This document shows, piece after piece, positions 32,117 to 40,932 of a DNA stretch of 64,000 bases. The stretch's first letter is position 1. Each line of letters starts with the position of its first letter. The stretch spans positions 1 through 64,000 of the forward strand of contig NZ_JACDUR010000001.1 of NCBI RefSeq assembly GCF_013761175.1. Reading direction: 5' to 3'. The position numbers and the translations under genes are program-made. Source of the stretch: Nonomuraea soli. Its GTDB lineage: Bacteria; Actinomycetota; Actinomycetes; Streptosporangiales; Streptosporangiaceae. The notes beneath the pieces are model-generated. The model did no database searches. It worked only from the letters and a program-made list of their open reading frames with translations, and was not told the DNA's origin.

Positions 32117-33097
32117 TCAGGTTGCGTCGGTGTTCTGCGCTTCCTTGTAAACGGCCTGTGCTTCATCGCCGAAATAGGGGCCGAACATCCAGTTCGGGGC
32201 GAAGTTGTACTTGAAACTGTTCACCGAATTCAGCGTGCCGGAACCGGAGGTCTCGTTGAAGTTGACGAACCACGGTCCGCCGCTGGAGCCGCCGGTCATG
32301 TTGCACGTGAGTCCGTGATCGCGCGAGAGCAGGAAGTCGTCGAAGGCCCGGCCTGCGCAGTGGATCAGCTTCGAGCCGTTGTACGGCGAGGCGGCGGGGT
32401 AGCCGAAGGAGTACATCTGCTGGCGCCGGTTCTGGTTGAACGCGATGCCCTGCCCGCCGACGACCTCCTGCAGCCGCTTGCCCGACTGGGGCGCGACGAC
32501 GGCGGCGGCGATGTCGAAGTTGATGTCCTCCCGGGCGTTCCACTGCGGGGTGGTGATCAGCTTGGTCGCCACCCAGGTGCCGTAGGGCCGGTTGCCGTTG
32601 TCGTAGCCGGGCACGAAGACCCAGTTCGTGTGGAACTCGCCGCCCATCTTCACGCAGTGCCCGGCGGTGACGACGACGCTGCGGTTGGCGCTGGTCACGG
32701 CGCTGCCGGAGCAGGAGGCGTTGCGCCCCTGGTAGGTGAAGAAGACGCGGCCGGTGGTCTTGGCGACGGCGCCGCCCTTGGTCCACTGCGAGCCGGTGCT
32801 GACGGCGGCCTGCGGGTCGGTGGGCGGTGCCGTCCACGGGCTGTTGGTGTTGGGCTGGCCGGGCTCGCCCTGGCCGTTGCTGCCGGTCTTGGGCGCCGGC
32901 ACGGTCAGCGGCTGGGCGTTCTGCATCCTGGACTTGGTCCAGTAGTCCAGGACGTCGCCCTGTTCCGCCTTGGTGTCGGCGGCTTCCTCCTCGGCGGGCG
33001 GGGGAGCGGTGGATGCGGTGGCGGGCAGTGCGGTGGTCAGAAAGGTGCCCCCCGAGGCGAGGGTGACGGCGGAGAGCAGAGCGAGTCTGCGGTGCAT
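32117..33097 (-). CDS. Secreted trypsin-like serine peptidase (tandem copy B)
   Basis: 326 residues from ATG 33097, with GGGAGGT six bases before it. Signal peptide MHRRLALLSAVTLASGG, Pro/Glu-rich propeptide with VLDYWTKSRMQNAQP, then the protease core: His in VVTAGHCVKM, Asp in NFDIAAAVV, Ser in GGSSGGPWFVN. It is paralogous to the following gene but has a shorter propeptide. Closest in type to the V8/streptogrisin-like secreted S1 peptidases. An AT-rich leader of about 190 bases precedes it. Confidence 0.87.
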   Translation of the reverse strand: MHRRLALLSAVTLASGGTFLTTALPATASTAPPPAEEEAADTKAEQGDVLDYWTKSRMQNAQPLTVPAPKTGSNGQGEPGQPNTNSPWTAPPTDPQAAVSTGSQWTKGGAVAKTTGRVFFTYQGRNASCSGSAVTSANRSVVVTAGHCVKMGGEFHTNWVFVPGYDNGNRPYGTWVATKLITTPQWNAREDINFDIAAAVVAPQSGKRLQEVVGGQGIAFNQNRRQQMYSFGYPAASPYNGSKLIHCAGRAFDDFLLSRDHGLTCNMTGGSSGGPWFVNFNETSGSGTLNSVNSFKYNFAPNWMFGPYFGDEAQAVYKEAQNTDAT

Positions 33098-33290
33098 GAG
33101 GTACCTCCCGGAACCTGATCTGAGGTTGGAAGGTAGCGAGAGCAATATCCCGATTTCTCAAGATTTGCGGTTCTTGATATAGCTATATTTCTCGGAAAAG
33201 GGGCATTTATAAACTGCTGTCACAGGGGTTGCATATTTCGGCTCGGCCCCGCCGTACCGGGGCGCGGTCCAGGACCGCGAGAATGGACGG
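33098..33290. promoter_or_regulatory. AT-rich divergent region between protease B and dxr
   Basis: No gene. ATATAGCTATAT (33177-33188) is a perfect 12-bp palindrome. Just left of it TCAAGA and TCTTGA form an inverted pair eight bases apart. The low GC contrasts sharply with the flanks, so promoters for both genes probably lie here. Confidence 0.45.
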
Positions 33291-34502
33291 GTGCACTCAC
33301 CTGACTCCCGCCCCGTCGTCGTCCTCGGCTCCACCGGCTCCGTCGGCACCCAGGCGCTAGACGTCATCGGCCGCGACCCCGGCGCCTTCCGCGTGGTGGC
33401 GCTCGCAGCCGGGGGCGGCAAGGTCGATCTGCTGGCTCGGCAGGCGGCCGCGTCCGGTGCCGAGGCGGTCGCGGTGGCCGACCCGCGTGCCGTACCCTCC
33501 CTGCGCGAGGCGCTGGCCGCGCACGGCTCGCGCGCCGCCGTCCTGGCGGGCGACGAGGGCGTGGCCGAGGCCGCCACCTGGCCCTCGACGGCCGGTACGG
33601 CAGGCGGCGGATCCGGGTCGCCCGTGGTGCTCAACGCCATCACCGGCGCCCTCGGCCTGACCTCCACCCTGGCCGCGCTGGAGGCGGGCCGCACCCTCGC
33701 CCTCGCCAACAAGGAGTCGCTGATCATCGGCGGCCCGCTGGTCAAGCGCCTGGCCAAGCCCGGCCAGCTGCTCCCCGTCGACTCCGAGCACTCCGCGCTG
33801 CAGCAGTGCCTGTGGGCGGCGGGCCCCGACGGCTACGACCCCGACGCGGTCAAGCGCCTGGTCGTCACCGCCTCCGGCGGGCCGTTCAGGGGCAGGAAAC
33901 GCTCCGAGCTCGCCGACGTGACCCCCGAGATGGCCATGGCCCACCCGACGTGGAACATGGGGCCGGTCATCACGATCAACTCCGCGACCCTGGTCAACAA
34001 GGGCCTGGAGGTGATCGAGGCCCACCTGCTGTTCGACCTGGGCTTCGACCGCATCGAGGTGGTCGTGCACCCGCAGTCGATCATCCACTCGATGGTGGAG
34101 TACGTCGACGGCTCCACGATCGCGCAGGCCAGCCCGCCCGACATGCGCCTGCCCATCGCGCTGGCGCTCGGCCACCCGCACCGCGTCCCCGGCGCCACGG
34201 CCGCGGTCGACTGGACCCAGGCCCACACCTGGACCTTCGAGCCCCTCGACAACGAGGCCTTCCCCGCCGTGGCACTGGCCCGCGAGGTCGGTACGGCAGG
34301 CGGCACGGCTCCGGCGGTCTACAACGCGGCCAACGAGGTGTGCGTGGAGGCCTTCCAGGAAGGGCGCCTGCCTTTCCTATCCATCGTGGACACAGTTGCG
34401 TGCGTGGTGTCCGAACATACAGTGACATCCGCGGATACAGTGGGTGAGGTCCTGGCGGCCGACGCCTGGGCCCGGGCTCGGGCTGGGGAGCTCACCACCT
34501 AA
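33291..34502 (+). CDS. dxr: 1-deoxy-D-xylulose 5-phosphate reductoisomerase
   Basis: 403 residues from GTG 33291. Second step of the MEP isoprenoid pathway: DXP plus NADPH gives 2-C-methyl-D-erythritol 4-phosphate. Motifs: NADPH loop [15 protein letters not shown] at the start, [11 protein letters not shown], the metal and substrate site [21 protein letters not shown], and HPTWNMG. Length is normal. ispG begins 9 bases after the stop. In most actinobacteria an M50 membrane protease gene (rip1/RseP-like) sits between these two; here it is missing. Confidence 0.96.
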   Translation: MHSPDSRPVVVLGSTGSVGTQALDVIGRDPGAFRVVALAAGGGKVDLLARQAAASGAEAVAVADPRAVPSLREALAAHGSRAAVLAGDEGVAEAATWPSTAGTAGGGSGSPVVLNAITGALGLTSTLAALEAGRTLALANKESLIIGGPLVKRLAKPGQLLPVDSEHSALQQCLWAAGPDGYDPDAVKRLVVTASGGPFRGRKRSELADVTPEMAMAHPTWNMGPVITINSATLVNKGLEVIEAHLLFDLGFDRIEVVVHPQSIIHSMVEYVDGSTIAQASPPDMRLPIALALGHPHRVPGATAAVDWTQAHTWTFEPLDNEAFPAVALAREVGTAGGTAPAVYNAANEVCVEAFQEGRLPFLSIVDTVACVVSEHTVTSADTVGEVLAADAWARARAGELTT

Positions 34503-34511
34503 ACTGTCAAG

Positions 34512-35678
34512 GTGACTTCTGTAGCACTCGGCATCCCCTCGGTCCGTCCCAAGCCGATCGCCGAACGCCGCCCGTCCCGCCAAATCATGGTCGGCAGCGT
34601 GCCGGTCGGCGGCGACGCGCCGGTGTCCGTGCAGTCCATGACCACCACGGTCACGGCAGACATCAACGCCACCCTGCAGCAGATCGCCGAACTCACCGCC
34701 TCCGGCTGCCAGATCGTCCGCGTCGCCGTCCCCTCCCAGGACGACGCCGACGCGCTGCCGATCATCGCCAAGAAGTCGCAGATCCCCGTCATCGCCGACA
34801 TCCACTTCCAGCCGAAGTACGTCTTCGCCGCCATCGAGGCGGGCTGCGCCGCGGTCCGGGTCAACCCGGGCAACATCAAGAAGTTCGACGACAAGGTCGG
34901 CGAGATCGCCCGTGCCGCCCGCGACCACGGCACCCCCATCCGCATCGGCGTCAACGCCGGCTCGCTCGACCCGCGCCTGCTCCAGAAGTACGGCAAGGCC
35001 ACCCCCGAGGCGCTGGTGGAGTCCGCGCTGTGGGAGTGCTCCCTGTTCGAGGAGCACGACTTCCGCGACATCAAGATCTCGGTCAAGCACAACGACCCGG
35101 TCGTCATGGTCAACGCCTACCGGCTGCTGGCCCAGAAGTGCGACTACCCGCTCCACCTCGGCGTCACCGAGGCGGGCCCCGCCTTCCAGGGCACCATCAA
35201 ATCCGCCGTCGCCTTCGGCGCGCTCCTGTCGGAGGGCATCGGCGACACCATCCGCGTCTCGCTGTCGGCCCCTCCCGTCGAGGAGGTCAAGGTCGGCGCC
35301 CAGATCCTCGAATCCCTCGGGCTGCGGGAGCGCGGGCTCGAGATCGTCTCCTGCCCGTCGTGCGGGCGTGCCCAGGTCGACGTGTACACGCTGGCCGAGC
35401 AGGTCCAGGCGGGCCTCGAAGGGCTCACGGTGCCGCTGCGCGTGGCCGTCATGGGCTGCGTCGTCAACGGGCCGGGAGAGGCCCGCGAGGCAGACCTCGG
35501 GGTCGCCTCGGGCAACGGGAAGGGGCAGATCTTCGTCAAGGGCGAGGTCATCAAGACCGTGCCCGAGTCGCAGATCGTCGAGACGCTGATCGAGGAGGCG
35601 CTGCGGATCGCCGAGGAGATGGGCGTCGAGATCGACCTCGACGACGACGCCCCCGGGCCTCAGGTGACCGTCGGCTAA
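34512..35678 (+). CDS. ispG: 4-hydroxy-3-methylbut-2-enyl diphosphate synthase
   Basis: 388 residues from GTG 34512. Penultimate MEP-pathway enzyme, reducing ME-cPP to HMBPP with a [4Fe-4S] cluster. The TIM-barrel part contains [30 protein letters not shown] and RVNPGNIK. The C-terminal ferredoxin-like part carries the cluster ligands in [11 protein letters not shown] and [10 protein letters not shown]. The gene follows dxr by 9 bases and is surely co-transcribed. The ribosome binding site is weak (AAGG at 34509-34512), so coupling to dxr translation is likely. Confidence 0.96.
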   Translation: MTSVALGIPSVRPKPIAERRPSRQIMVGSVPVGGDAPVSVQSMTTTVTADINATLQQIAELTASGCQIVRVAVPSQDDADALPIIAKKSQIPVIADIHFQPKYVFAAIEAGCAAVRVNPGNIKKFDDKVGEIARAARDHGTPIRIGVNAGSLDPRLLQKYGKATPEALVESALWECSLFEEHDFRDIKISVKHNDPVVMVNAYRLLAQKCDYPLHLGVTEAGPAFQGTIKSAVAFGALLSEGIGDTIRVSLSAPPVEEVKVGAQILESLGLRERGLEIVSCPSCGRAQVDVYTLAEQVQAGLEGLTVPLRVAVMGCVVNGPGEAREADLGVASGNGKGQIFVKGEVIKTVPESQIVETLIEEALRIAEEMGVEIDLDDDAPGPQVTVG

Positions 35679-36148
35679 AGGCAAGGGCCTCCCCACGGAG
35701 GCGCTTCGCGCCAGGCGGGGTCGGGCTCCCCTCACCGGGGGGCCGAGCCCCCAGACCCCAGCCGGGGCTGCCGCCCCGGACCCCGCATGGGTGTCCTTGG
35801 CGAGGGTGGGCATGGTGCGCCCCCAGCTGTGGTGGGCATCCGTGTCGACAGGGCACCGGAGGCCTTCGCGCTGCCGTGACGTCGAGTGAAGAGCGTCGCA
35901 GAAGCCGGTTTTGCTGGGTCGGTCACACCTGTCGGTGCGAAGGCGTTGCCTTTTGGCCAGTCCAAGGATGACCTGCACGGCCCTCTGCTCAGCATGTTCG
36001 TTGGCATGTCGGTGAACATGCCAGCGAACATGCCGCCTTCTCGAAGCTGGGTTCACCGGTTAGCCTGTGCACGCCCATGCAACTCACGTAACGAGGCTGC
36101 GCGATCCACGATGCCCCTCAAAACCCGGCCCCAGGCGATCCGGCAGTC
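35679..36148. other. Gene-free 470-bp stretch after ispG
   Basis: It holds several hairpins and no convincing gene. GCCTCC/GGAGGC (35687-35702) sits 8 bases after ispG and may terminate it. Next come GGGCTC/GAGCCC (35723-35750) and CCGGGGC-TGCC-GCCCCGG (35762-35779), the latter in a GC-rich tract resembling the dispersed intergenic hairpins common in actinomycete genomes. The right half has lower GC and a 42-bp palindrome. In other actinobacteria the DUF4081 acetyltransferase follows ispG here, but it now lies 4.4 kb away. Confidence 0.6.
35992..36033. promoter_or_regulatory. 42-bp imperfect palindrome
   Basis: GCATGTTCGTTGGCATGT (35992-36009) and ACATGCCAGCGAACATGC (36016-36033) are inverted copies with one mismatch around a 6-base loop. 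Each arm is itself built from GCATGTTC / GGCATGT half-sites, giving four related half-sites in all. It lies 115 bases before the GNAT gene at 36149 and could be a compound operator or a structured RNA element. Confidence 0.6.
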
Positions 36149-36718
36149 GTGAGCTATGTGCGCCAAGGCAAGCGCGTAGCCATCCGCCCGATCGACCGCG
36201 GCGACTGCGCCGAGCTCGTGGTGCTCAACCGCGAGAGCGCCGACCTCCACGCCCGATGGATGCCGGGCCCTCCCATCGTCGACAGGGAGGCCTTCGACGC
36301 CTACCTGCGGCGTTTCGAGGAGGGCCCGCACGTCGGTCTGCTCGTCTGCGACAGCCGTACGGGCAGGATCGTCGGCCGGGTCAACGTCAACGACATCGTG
36401 CGCGGCTCGAAGCAGACGGCCACGCTCGGCTACGCCGCCTACGTGTCGACGACCGGGCGCGGTTACATGACGGAAGGGCTGGGCCTGGTGGTGGAGCATG
36501 CCTTCGGCGAGCTGGGGTTGCACAGGCTGGAGGCGAACATCCAGCCCGGCAACACCCGTTCCGTCAACCTGGTCAGGCGCGTCGGCTTCAGGAAGGAGGG
36601 CTATTCGCCGGACTTCCAGTTCGTCGACGGTGCCTGGCGTGATCACGAGCGGTGGGCGATCACGGTGGAGATGGTTCAGAGCCCGGCGGCGACGAGGTCG
36701 CCCGCCCAGCCGCGGTAG
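36149..36718 (+). CDS. GNAT acetyltransferase, RimJ/RimL-like
   Basis: 189 residues from GTG 36149. It opens with VRQGKRVAIRPIDRGDCAELVVLN, typical of RimJ/RimL protein N-acetyltransferases. It then has YMTEGLGLVVEHAFGELGLHRLEANIQPGNTRSVNLVRRVGFRKEGY, the acetyl-CoA and C-terminal motifs of that group. It may acetylate ribosomal proteins or antibiotics. The gene is not the DUF4081 type usually found near ispG. It overlaps the convergent gene at 36676 by 43 bases. Confidence 0.87.
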   Translation: MSYVRQGKRVAIRPIDRGDCAELVVLNRESADLHARWMPGPPIVDREAFDAYLRRFEEGPHVGLLVCDSRTGRIVGRVNVNDIVRGSKQTATLGYAAYVSTTGRGYMTEGLGLVVEHAFGELGLHRLEANIQPGNTRSVNLVRRVGFRKEGYSPDFQFVDGAWRDHERWAITVEMVQSPAATRSPAQPR

Positions 36719-37839
36719 GTCAGGACTTCGGCCGCGCGTACCTCGCCGGTCTCCCTGTCGATCGTGTAGATGCGGTCGCCGAGCGTGGGCGGGTCGGTGC
36801 GTTCGCGGCCGCCGACTCGGGCGTCGGCGACGAGGATGCGCCGCTCGTCGAGAACGCCGGTCCGCATGGGGGAGATGTCCGGCGGGGCGCCGTTGAACGC
36901 GGCGCGGCTGCGTTCCTTGCCGGTCCGGGTGTCGATGGTGACGACGGTGTCGTAAGGGATCTGGCCCTCCTCGGTCATGTGCTGGTCGGTGGGTACGGTG
37001 CCGGTGATGGCGATCAGGCCGGTGCCGTCAGGGGTGAGTCCCGCGACCTGGAACCAGTGCTTGGGCCGGTAGAGCTCGCGGACTTGCCCGTCGGCCAGCA
37101 GGCCGATCGGCCCGCGCTCGCTGGTGACCACGGCGGGCAGGTCTCCGTTCGGGAGCTTGGTGGTGGTCCAGCCCTTGGGCACGGCGGTGGTCTCGCCGGT
37201 CTCCAGGTCGGTGATCGTGTCGTGGGTGGCCATGCGGCGGCCGTCGGGGGAGAGCATCAGCAGGGTGCCGCGGGAGACGAGTTCGGCGCGGGTGACGGTC
37301 TGCGGGCCGTGCACGATCCTGCCGCTGTCCAGCTCGCGGACGGCGAAGCGCTGGGCGGCCTCGTCGTAGTAGGCGATGCGCAGGCCGTCCGGCGTGATGG
37401 CGACGGGGGCCCCGGTGTTCATGTAGTTCTCGGCACTCTGCTCGGTGTAGACGCTGAGCGCTTCCGGCATGCGGTAGGTCTGCCCCGAGCGGGTGACGAC
37501 CTTCCACTGCGTGCACGCGCGGCCGGTGAAGCTCGCCGTGTTGCCCCCCATATCCCACTTCTCGCCGCAGAAGTCGTAGTAGGCGTGACTGAGCGGCCCC
37601 ACGCCCGACGGGGGCAGCGTCTCGGAGACGGTGCCTGTGGTCACGCCGTCGTCGCCGCCTCGGTCGGCGGTCACGGCGGCGGCGCCCAGCGACAGGGCGA
37701 TCACCGCGGCCAGCGCGGACAGCAGCGTGCCCGCGCGCCGGCGCCGGGCGCCCCGTACGGCACGCTCGGCCAGGTCGCCGGGGCCGGAGGGGGCCTGGCC
37801 TGCCAGGTCTTCCAGGCGGTCGCGGAACAGGTGGGTCAT
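36676..37839 (-). CDS. Membrane-anchored beta-propeller protein, probable partner of the adjacent sigma factor
   Basis: 387 residues from ATG 37839. One membrane span lies at residues about 37-57 (TLLSALAAVIALSLGAAAVT) after a short cytoplasmic head (MTHLFRDRLEDLAGQAP). The outer part contains repeated propeller-type segments such as ITPDGLRIAYYDEAAQRFAV and LSPDGRRMATHDTITDLETG. The start overlaps the stop of the sigma gene (ATGA), so the two are translationally coupled. Such sigma-linked membrane proteins in actinomycetes often serve as anti-sigma or signal receptors. No zinc-binding anti-sigma motif is seen, so this role is inferred. Confidence 0.75.
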   Translation of the reverse strand: MTHLFRDRLEDLAGQAPSGPGDLAERAVRGARRRRAGTLLSALAAVIALSLGAAAVTADRGGDDGVTTGTVSETLPPSGVGPLSHAYYDFCGEKWDMGGNTASFTGRACTQWKVVTRSGQTYRMPEALSVYTEQSAENYMNTGAPVAITPDGLRIAYYDEAAQRFAVRELDSGRIVHGPQTVTRAELVSRGTLLMLSPDGRRMATHDTITDLETGETTAVPKGWTTTKLPNGDLPAVVTSERGPIGLLADGQVRELYRPKHWFQVAGLTPDGTGLIAITGTVPTDQHMTEEGQIPYDTVVTIDTRTGKERSRAAFNGAPPDISPMRTGVLDERRILVADARVGGRERTDPPTLGDRIYTIDRETGEVRAAEVLTYRGWAGDLVAAGL

Positions 37840-38336
37840 GACGTGGCCTCCAGCAGCTCGGCGAGCTCGGGGGCCAGGACGCGCAGCCGGCCCAGGGCGT
37901 GATGGGTCTGGCTCTTGACCGTCCCGGTGGAGCAGCCAAGCAGCTCGGCGCTCTCCTCGATGGAGCGGTCCTCGTAGAAACGCAGCACCAGGACGGCCCG
38001 CTGGCGCGGGGTCAGCCGGGCCAGGGCGTCCTGGAGGGCCATGCGGCGCAGGCTGGCCTCGCCCGAGTCGTGTCCCTGCTCCGGCAGGACCGGGGTGGGT
38101 ACGTCCCGGCGTAACCGGCGGCGCCACGAGATGTGCTGGTTGATCAGCGCCTTGCGGGCGTAGGCCTCCGGGTTGCCCCCGGCGGCCAGCTTGGGCCAGT
38201 GCCTGGCGACCCTGGTCAGGACGGTCTGCAGCAGGTCTTCTGCCAGGTGGGCGTCGCCGGTCAGCAGGTAGGCGCTGCGCATCAGCGACTGCTGCCGGGC
38301 GTGGACGAACTCCCGGAAGCCTTCATATCGGTCCAA
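37836..38336 (-). CDS. ECF RNA polymerase sigma factor, SigE family
   Basis: 166 residues from a TTG at 38336, chosen because AGAGGAG precedes it by about 6 bases and because the usual SigE-family beginning (DRYEGFREFVHARQQSLMRSAYLLTGD) then starts at the N-terminus. An ATG at 38366 would add 10 residues but lacks a binding site. Region 2 is AEDLLQTVLTRVARHWPKL and region 4 is LARLTPRQRAVLVLRFYEDRSIEESAELLGCSTGTVKSQTHHAL. It redirects RNA polymerase to a stress or cell-surface regulon and probably its own promoter. Coupled to the downstream membrane partner. Confidence 0.88.
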   Translation of the reverse strand: MDRYEGFREFVHARQQSLMRSAYLLTGDAHLAEDLLQTVLTRVARHWPKLAAGGNPEAYARKALINQHISWRRRLRRDVPTPVLPEQGHDSGEASLRRMALQDALARLTPRQRAVLVLRFYEDRSIEESAELLGCSTGTVKSQTHHALGRLRVLAPELAELLEATS

Positions 38337-38467
38337 TGCGTCTCCTCTCGTCCTAGGAAACGCCATCGGCGGGCCCGGGGGTTGGAGGTCACGGCGCTAT
38401 AACACAGTGCAATCTTGTGATTACAGAATGGCAATAGCCCAGGTCCCGGCGGTTCGTGCTTGGGAGC

Positions 38468-40075
38468 ATGCCAGTCGTGAAACGGGCCGTCGGGATGATC
38501 ACTGTATTGACGCTGCTGAGTGCGGGCATGACCGGGGCTGCGGAAGCCCGGACATTCCCCCGGGGAACGGTTGTATGGGGACCGTGCGGGCGGGCTCCGT
38601 CCGTGGTGGCCCAGATGCTCGGCGGGCTCACCTCGCAGCGCCGTACGCCCGACCAGCCCGGCGTGGAGTGCGCGACGGTCCGCGTGCCGCTCGACCATCG
38701 CGATCCGATGGGCCAGTCCATCAAGATCGCGCTCAACCGCGTCCGGGGCTCGGTCTCGCGTGACCACAACCACCTGGGCACGCTGCTGGTCAACCCCGGA
38801 GGGCCGGGGGCGAGCGGGCGCGAGCTGGCCGAGTACGTCGCCGCCGCGCTGCCCGCCTCGCTGGCCGACCGCTACGACGTGATCGGCTTCGACCCGCGTG
38901 GTGTGGGCCGCAGCGAGCCGAGCCTGCGCTGCGTCGACCCGGAGGTCTACTACGCGCCGCCGCGCCCCGACCACGTGCCGCGGACCGCGGCCGATGAGCG
39001 CACGCTCGTCGGCAGGGCCAAGGACTACGCCCAGCGCTGCGGCAACCTGTGGGCCTGGCTGCTGCCGCACCTGACCAGCGAGAACGCCGTGCGCGACCTC
39101 GACGTGATCCGCCAGGCGCTGGGCGAGGAGCGCATCAGCTACCTCGGCTACTCCTACGGCACCTACCTGGGCGCGCTGTACGCCACCATGTTCCCCACGC
39201 ACGTCAAGCGCCTGGTGCTCGACAGCTCGGTCGACCCCGGCGCCGTCTGGTACGACGCCAACCTCGCCCAGAACCGCGCGTTCGACAAGCGGCACCGCGC
39301 CTTCCTGGCCTGGACCGCCGCCAACCGTTCCGTCTACAAGCTGGGCCGCACCCTCAAGCAGACCACCTTCGCCTGGTACACGATGCGTTCGCGGCTGCGC
39401 GAGCGCCCGGCCGGCGGCATCGTGGGCCCGAGCGAGCTCGACGACATCTTCACCGTGGGCGGATACTCCGACGCCGTGTGGCCGCAGCTGGCCGGCGCCT
39501 GGGCCGCCTACGTGCGCAAGGGCAAGGTCGACGGGCTCGTCCGTGCCTACCGCCAGCACGCGGCCAACGACGCGGAGAGTGAGAACGGCTACGCCGTCTA
39601 CCTGGGCGTGCAGTGCCGCGACGCCGCCTGGCCGCGCGACTGGGCACGCTGGCGTTCGGACATGACCGAGCTGCACCGCAAGGCGCCCTTCATGACGTGG
39701 CCCAACGCCTGGTACAACGCGCCGTGCGCGTTCTGGTCCGTGCCCGGTGGCACGCCCCCGCAGGTCAAGGGCTCCAGCAAGCTGCCGCCGATCCTGATGC
39801 TGCAGTCACGGCTCGACGCCGCCACGCCGTACAGCGGGGCTCGTAACATGGCCAAGCTGCTGCCCACCGCGCACATGGTGGTGGACCCGGGCGGCAACCA
39901 CGGCATCTCGCTGGCCGGCAACGCGTGCATCGACCGGTACCTGGCGCGATACCTCACCGACGGCACGCTGCCGCGCGCCACGACCTGCCCGGCGATGCCG
40001 GGGCCGAGGCCCGCAGAGCGGATGTCCGCAGCCGGAAGCGGGAGGCTCACGGAGATCCTGGTCCGTCGGAGGTAG
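38468..40075 (+). CDS. Secreted tripeptidyl aminopeptidase-type alpha/beta hydrolase
   Basis: 535 residues from ATG 38468 (GTG 38456 and GTG 38477 are alternatives). Signal peptide runs to about AEA near residue 27. The fold is alpha/beta hydrolase of the SlpD/Tap peptidase group: LLVNPGGPGASGRELAEY (oxyanion region), DVIGFDPRGVGRSEP, nucleophile in LGYSYGTYLGALYA, acid in LQSRLDAATPYSGA, and catalytic His in GGNHGISLAG. Relatives in Streptomyces remove tripeptides from extracellular proteins. It diverges from the sigma factor gene over about 130 bases containing AT-rich patches. Confidence 0.88.
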   Translation: MPVVKRAVGMITVLTLLSAGMTGAAEARTFPRGTVVWGPCGRAPSVVAQMLGGLTSQRRTPDQPGVECATVRVPLDHRDPMGQSIKIALNRVRGSVSRDHNHLGTLLVNPGGPGASGRELAEYVAAALPASLADRYDVIGFDPRGVGRSEPSLRCVDPEVYYAPPRPDHVPRTAADERTLVGRAKDYAQRCGNLWAWLLPHLTSENAVRDLDVIRQALGEERISYLGYSYGTYLGALYATMFPTHVKRLVLDSSVDPGAVWYDANLAQNRAFDKRHRAFLAWTAANRSVYKLGRTLKQTTFAWYTMRSRLRERPAGGIVGPSELDDIFTVGGYSDAVWPQLAGAWAAYVRKGKVDGLVRAYRQHAANDAESENGYAVYLGVQCRDAAWPRDWARWRSDMTELHRKAPFMTWPNAWYNAPCAFWSVPGGTPPQVKGSSKLPPILMLQSRLDAATPYSGARNMAKLLPTAHMVVDPGGNHGISLAGNACIDRYLARYLTDGTLPRATTCPAMPGPRPAERMSAAGSGRLTEILVRRR

Positions 40076-40084
40076 GCTGCACAT

Positions 40085-40930
40085 GTGATGCTGCGTACTT
40101 CGGCGTCGCGCGTCCTGGACGACAGCGATCGGGACGAGGTCATCGCACTCCTCGACACCGACCCGGTCGCCAACGTCTTCGTCGCCTCCAGGGTTCGCAC
40201 CGTCGGGCTGAATCCTGCCCGGCTGGGCGGGCAGATGTGGGGATACGGGCCGCGCGGCGCGCTCGTGTCGCTCTGCTACGCCGGAGCCAACATGGTGCCG
40301 GTCAACGCCGGTCCCGAGGCGGTCCACGCCTTCGCCGACCGCGCCCGGCGCCAGGGCCGCCGCTGCTCGTCGATCGTGGGACCCGCCGACGCGGTCGGGC
40401 CGCTGTGGGAGCGGCTGGAGCCGTACTGGGGCAGGGCCCGCGCGGTCCGCTGGCGCCAGCCGGTGATGGCCACCACCCAGAAGCCGCCGGTCGCCGCCGA
40501 CCCGCTCGTGCGGCGGGCCCGGCCCGAGGACTTCGACGTGATGTTGCCCGCGTGCGTGGCGATGTTCACCGAGGAGGTCGGCGTCTCGCCCAACATCGGC
40601 GACGGCGGCGCGCTCTACCGCACACGCGTGGCCGAGCTGATCCGCATCGGACGCTCCTACACCCGCATCGACGACGGCCGGGTGGTGTTCAAGGCCGAGA
40701 TCGGGGCGGTCACCCCGCAGGCGTGCCAGATCCAGGGGGTCTGGGTCGCTCCCGACCTGCGTGGCCACGGGCACGCGGTGGCCGGGATGGCGGCGGTCGT
40801 GGAGGCGGCGCTGTCGTGCTTCGCCCCCGTGGTGTCGCTCTACGTCAACGATTTCAACCATGCGGCGCGGGCGGTCTACCGCAAGGTGGGCTTCCACGAG
40901 GTCGACACGTTCATGTCGGTACTTTTCTAG
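40085..40930 (+). CDS. DUF4081/GNAT acetyltransferase
   Basis: 281 residues from GTG 40085; GGAGGT is 11 bases upstream. The N-terminal DUF4081 part reads VIALLDTDPVANVFVASRVRTVGL and GQMWGYGPRGALVSLCYAGANMVPV. The C-terminal half is a GNAT domain (IQGVWVAPDLRGHGHAVAGMAAVVE, then SLYVNDFNHAARAVYRKVGF). In Mycobacterium this gene (Rv2867c type) directly follows ispG. Here about 4.4 kb of other genes have come between them. Its substrate is unknown. The next gene starts 2 bases after its stop. Confidence 0.88.
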   Translation: MMLRTSASRVLDDSDRDEVIALLDTDPVANVFVASRVRTVGLNPARLGGQMWGYGPRGALVSLCYAGANMVPVNAGPEAVHAFADRARRQGRRCSSIVGPADAVGPLWERLEPYWGRARAVRWRQPVMATTQKPPVAADPLVRRARPEDFDVMLPACVAMFTEEVGVSPNIGDGGALYRTRVAELIRIGRSYTRIDDGRVVFKAEIGAVTPQACQIQGVWVAPDLRGHGHAVAGMAAVVEAALSCFAPVVSLYVNDFNHAARAVYRKVGFHEVDTFMSVLF

Positions 40931-40932
40931 AC

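Noticed and set aside
35721-35790. GC-rich hairpins considered as a mobile element end
   Set aside because: No transposase, target duplication or matching copy in the window; they look like the common GC-rich intergenic hairpins of actinomycetes.
35886-36152. Possible 88-codon gene after ispG
   Set aside because: It only reads through the 42-bp palindrome (SMFVGMSVNMPANM), has no ribosome binding site and no recognisable domain.
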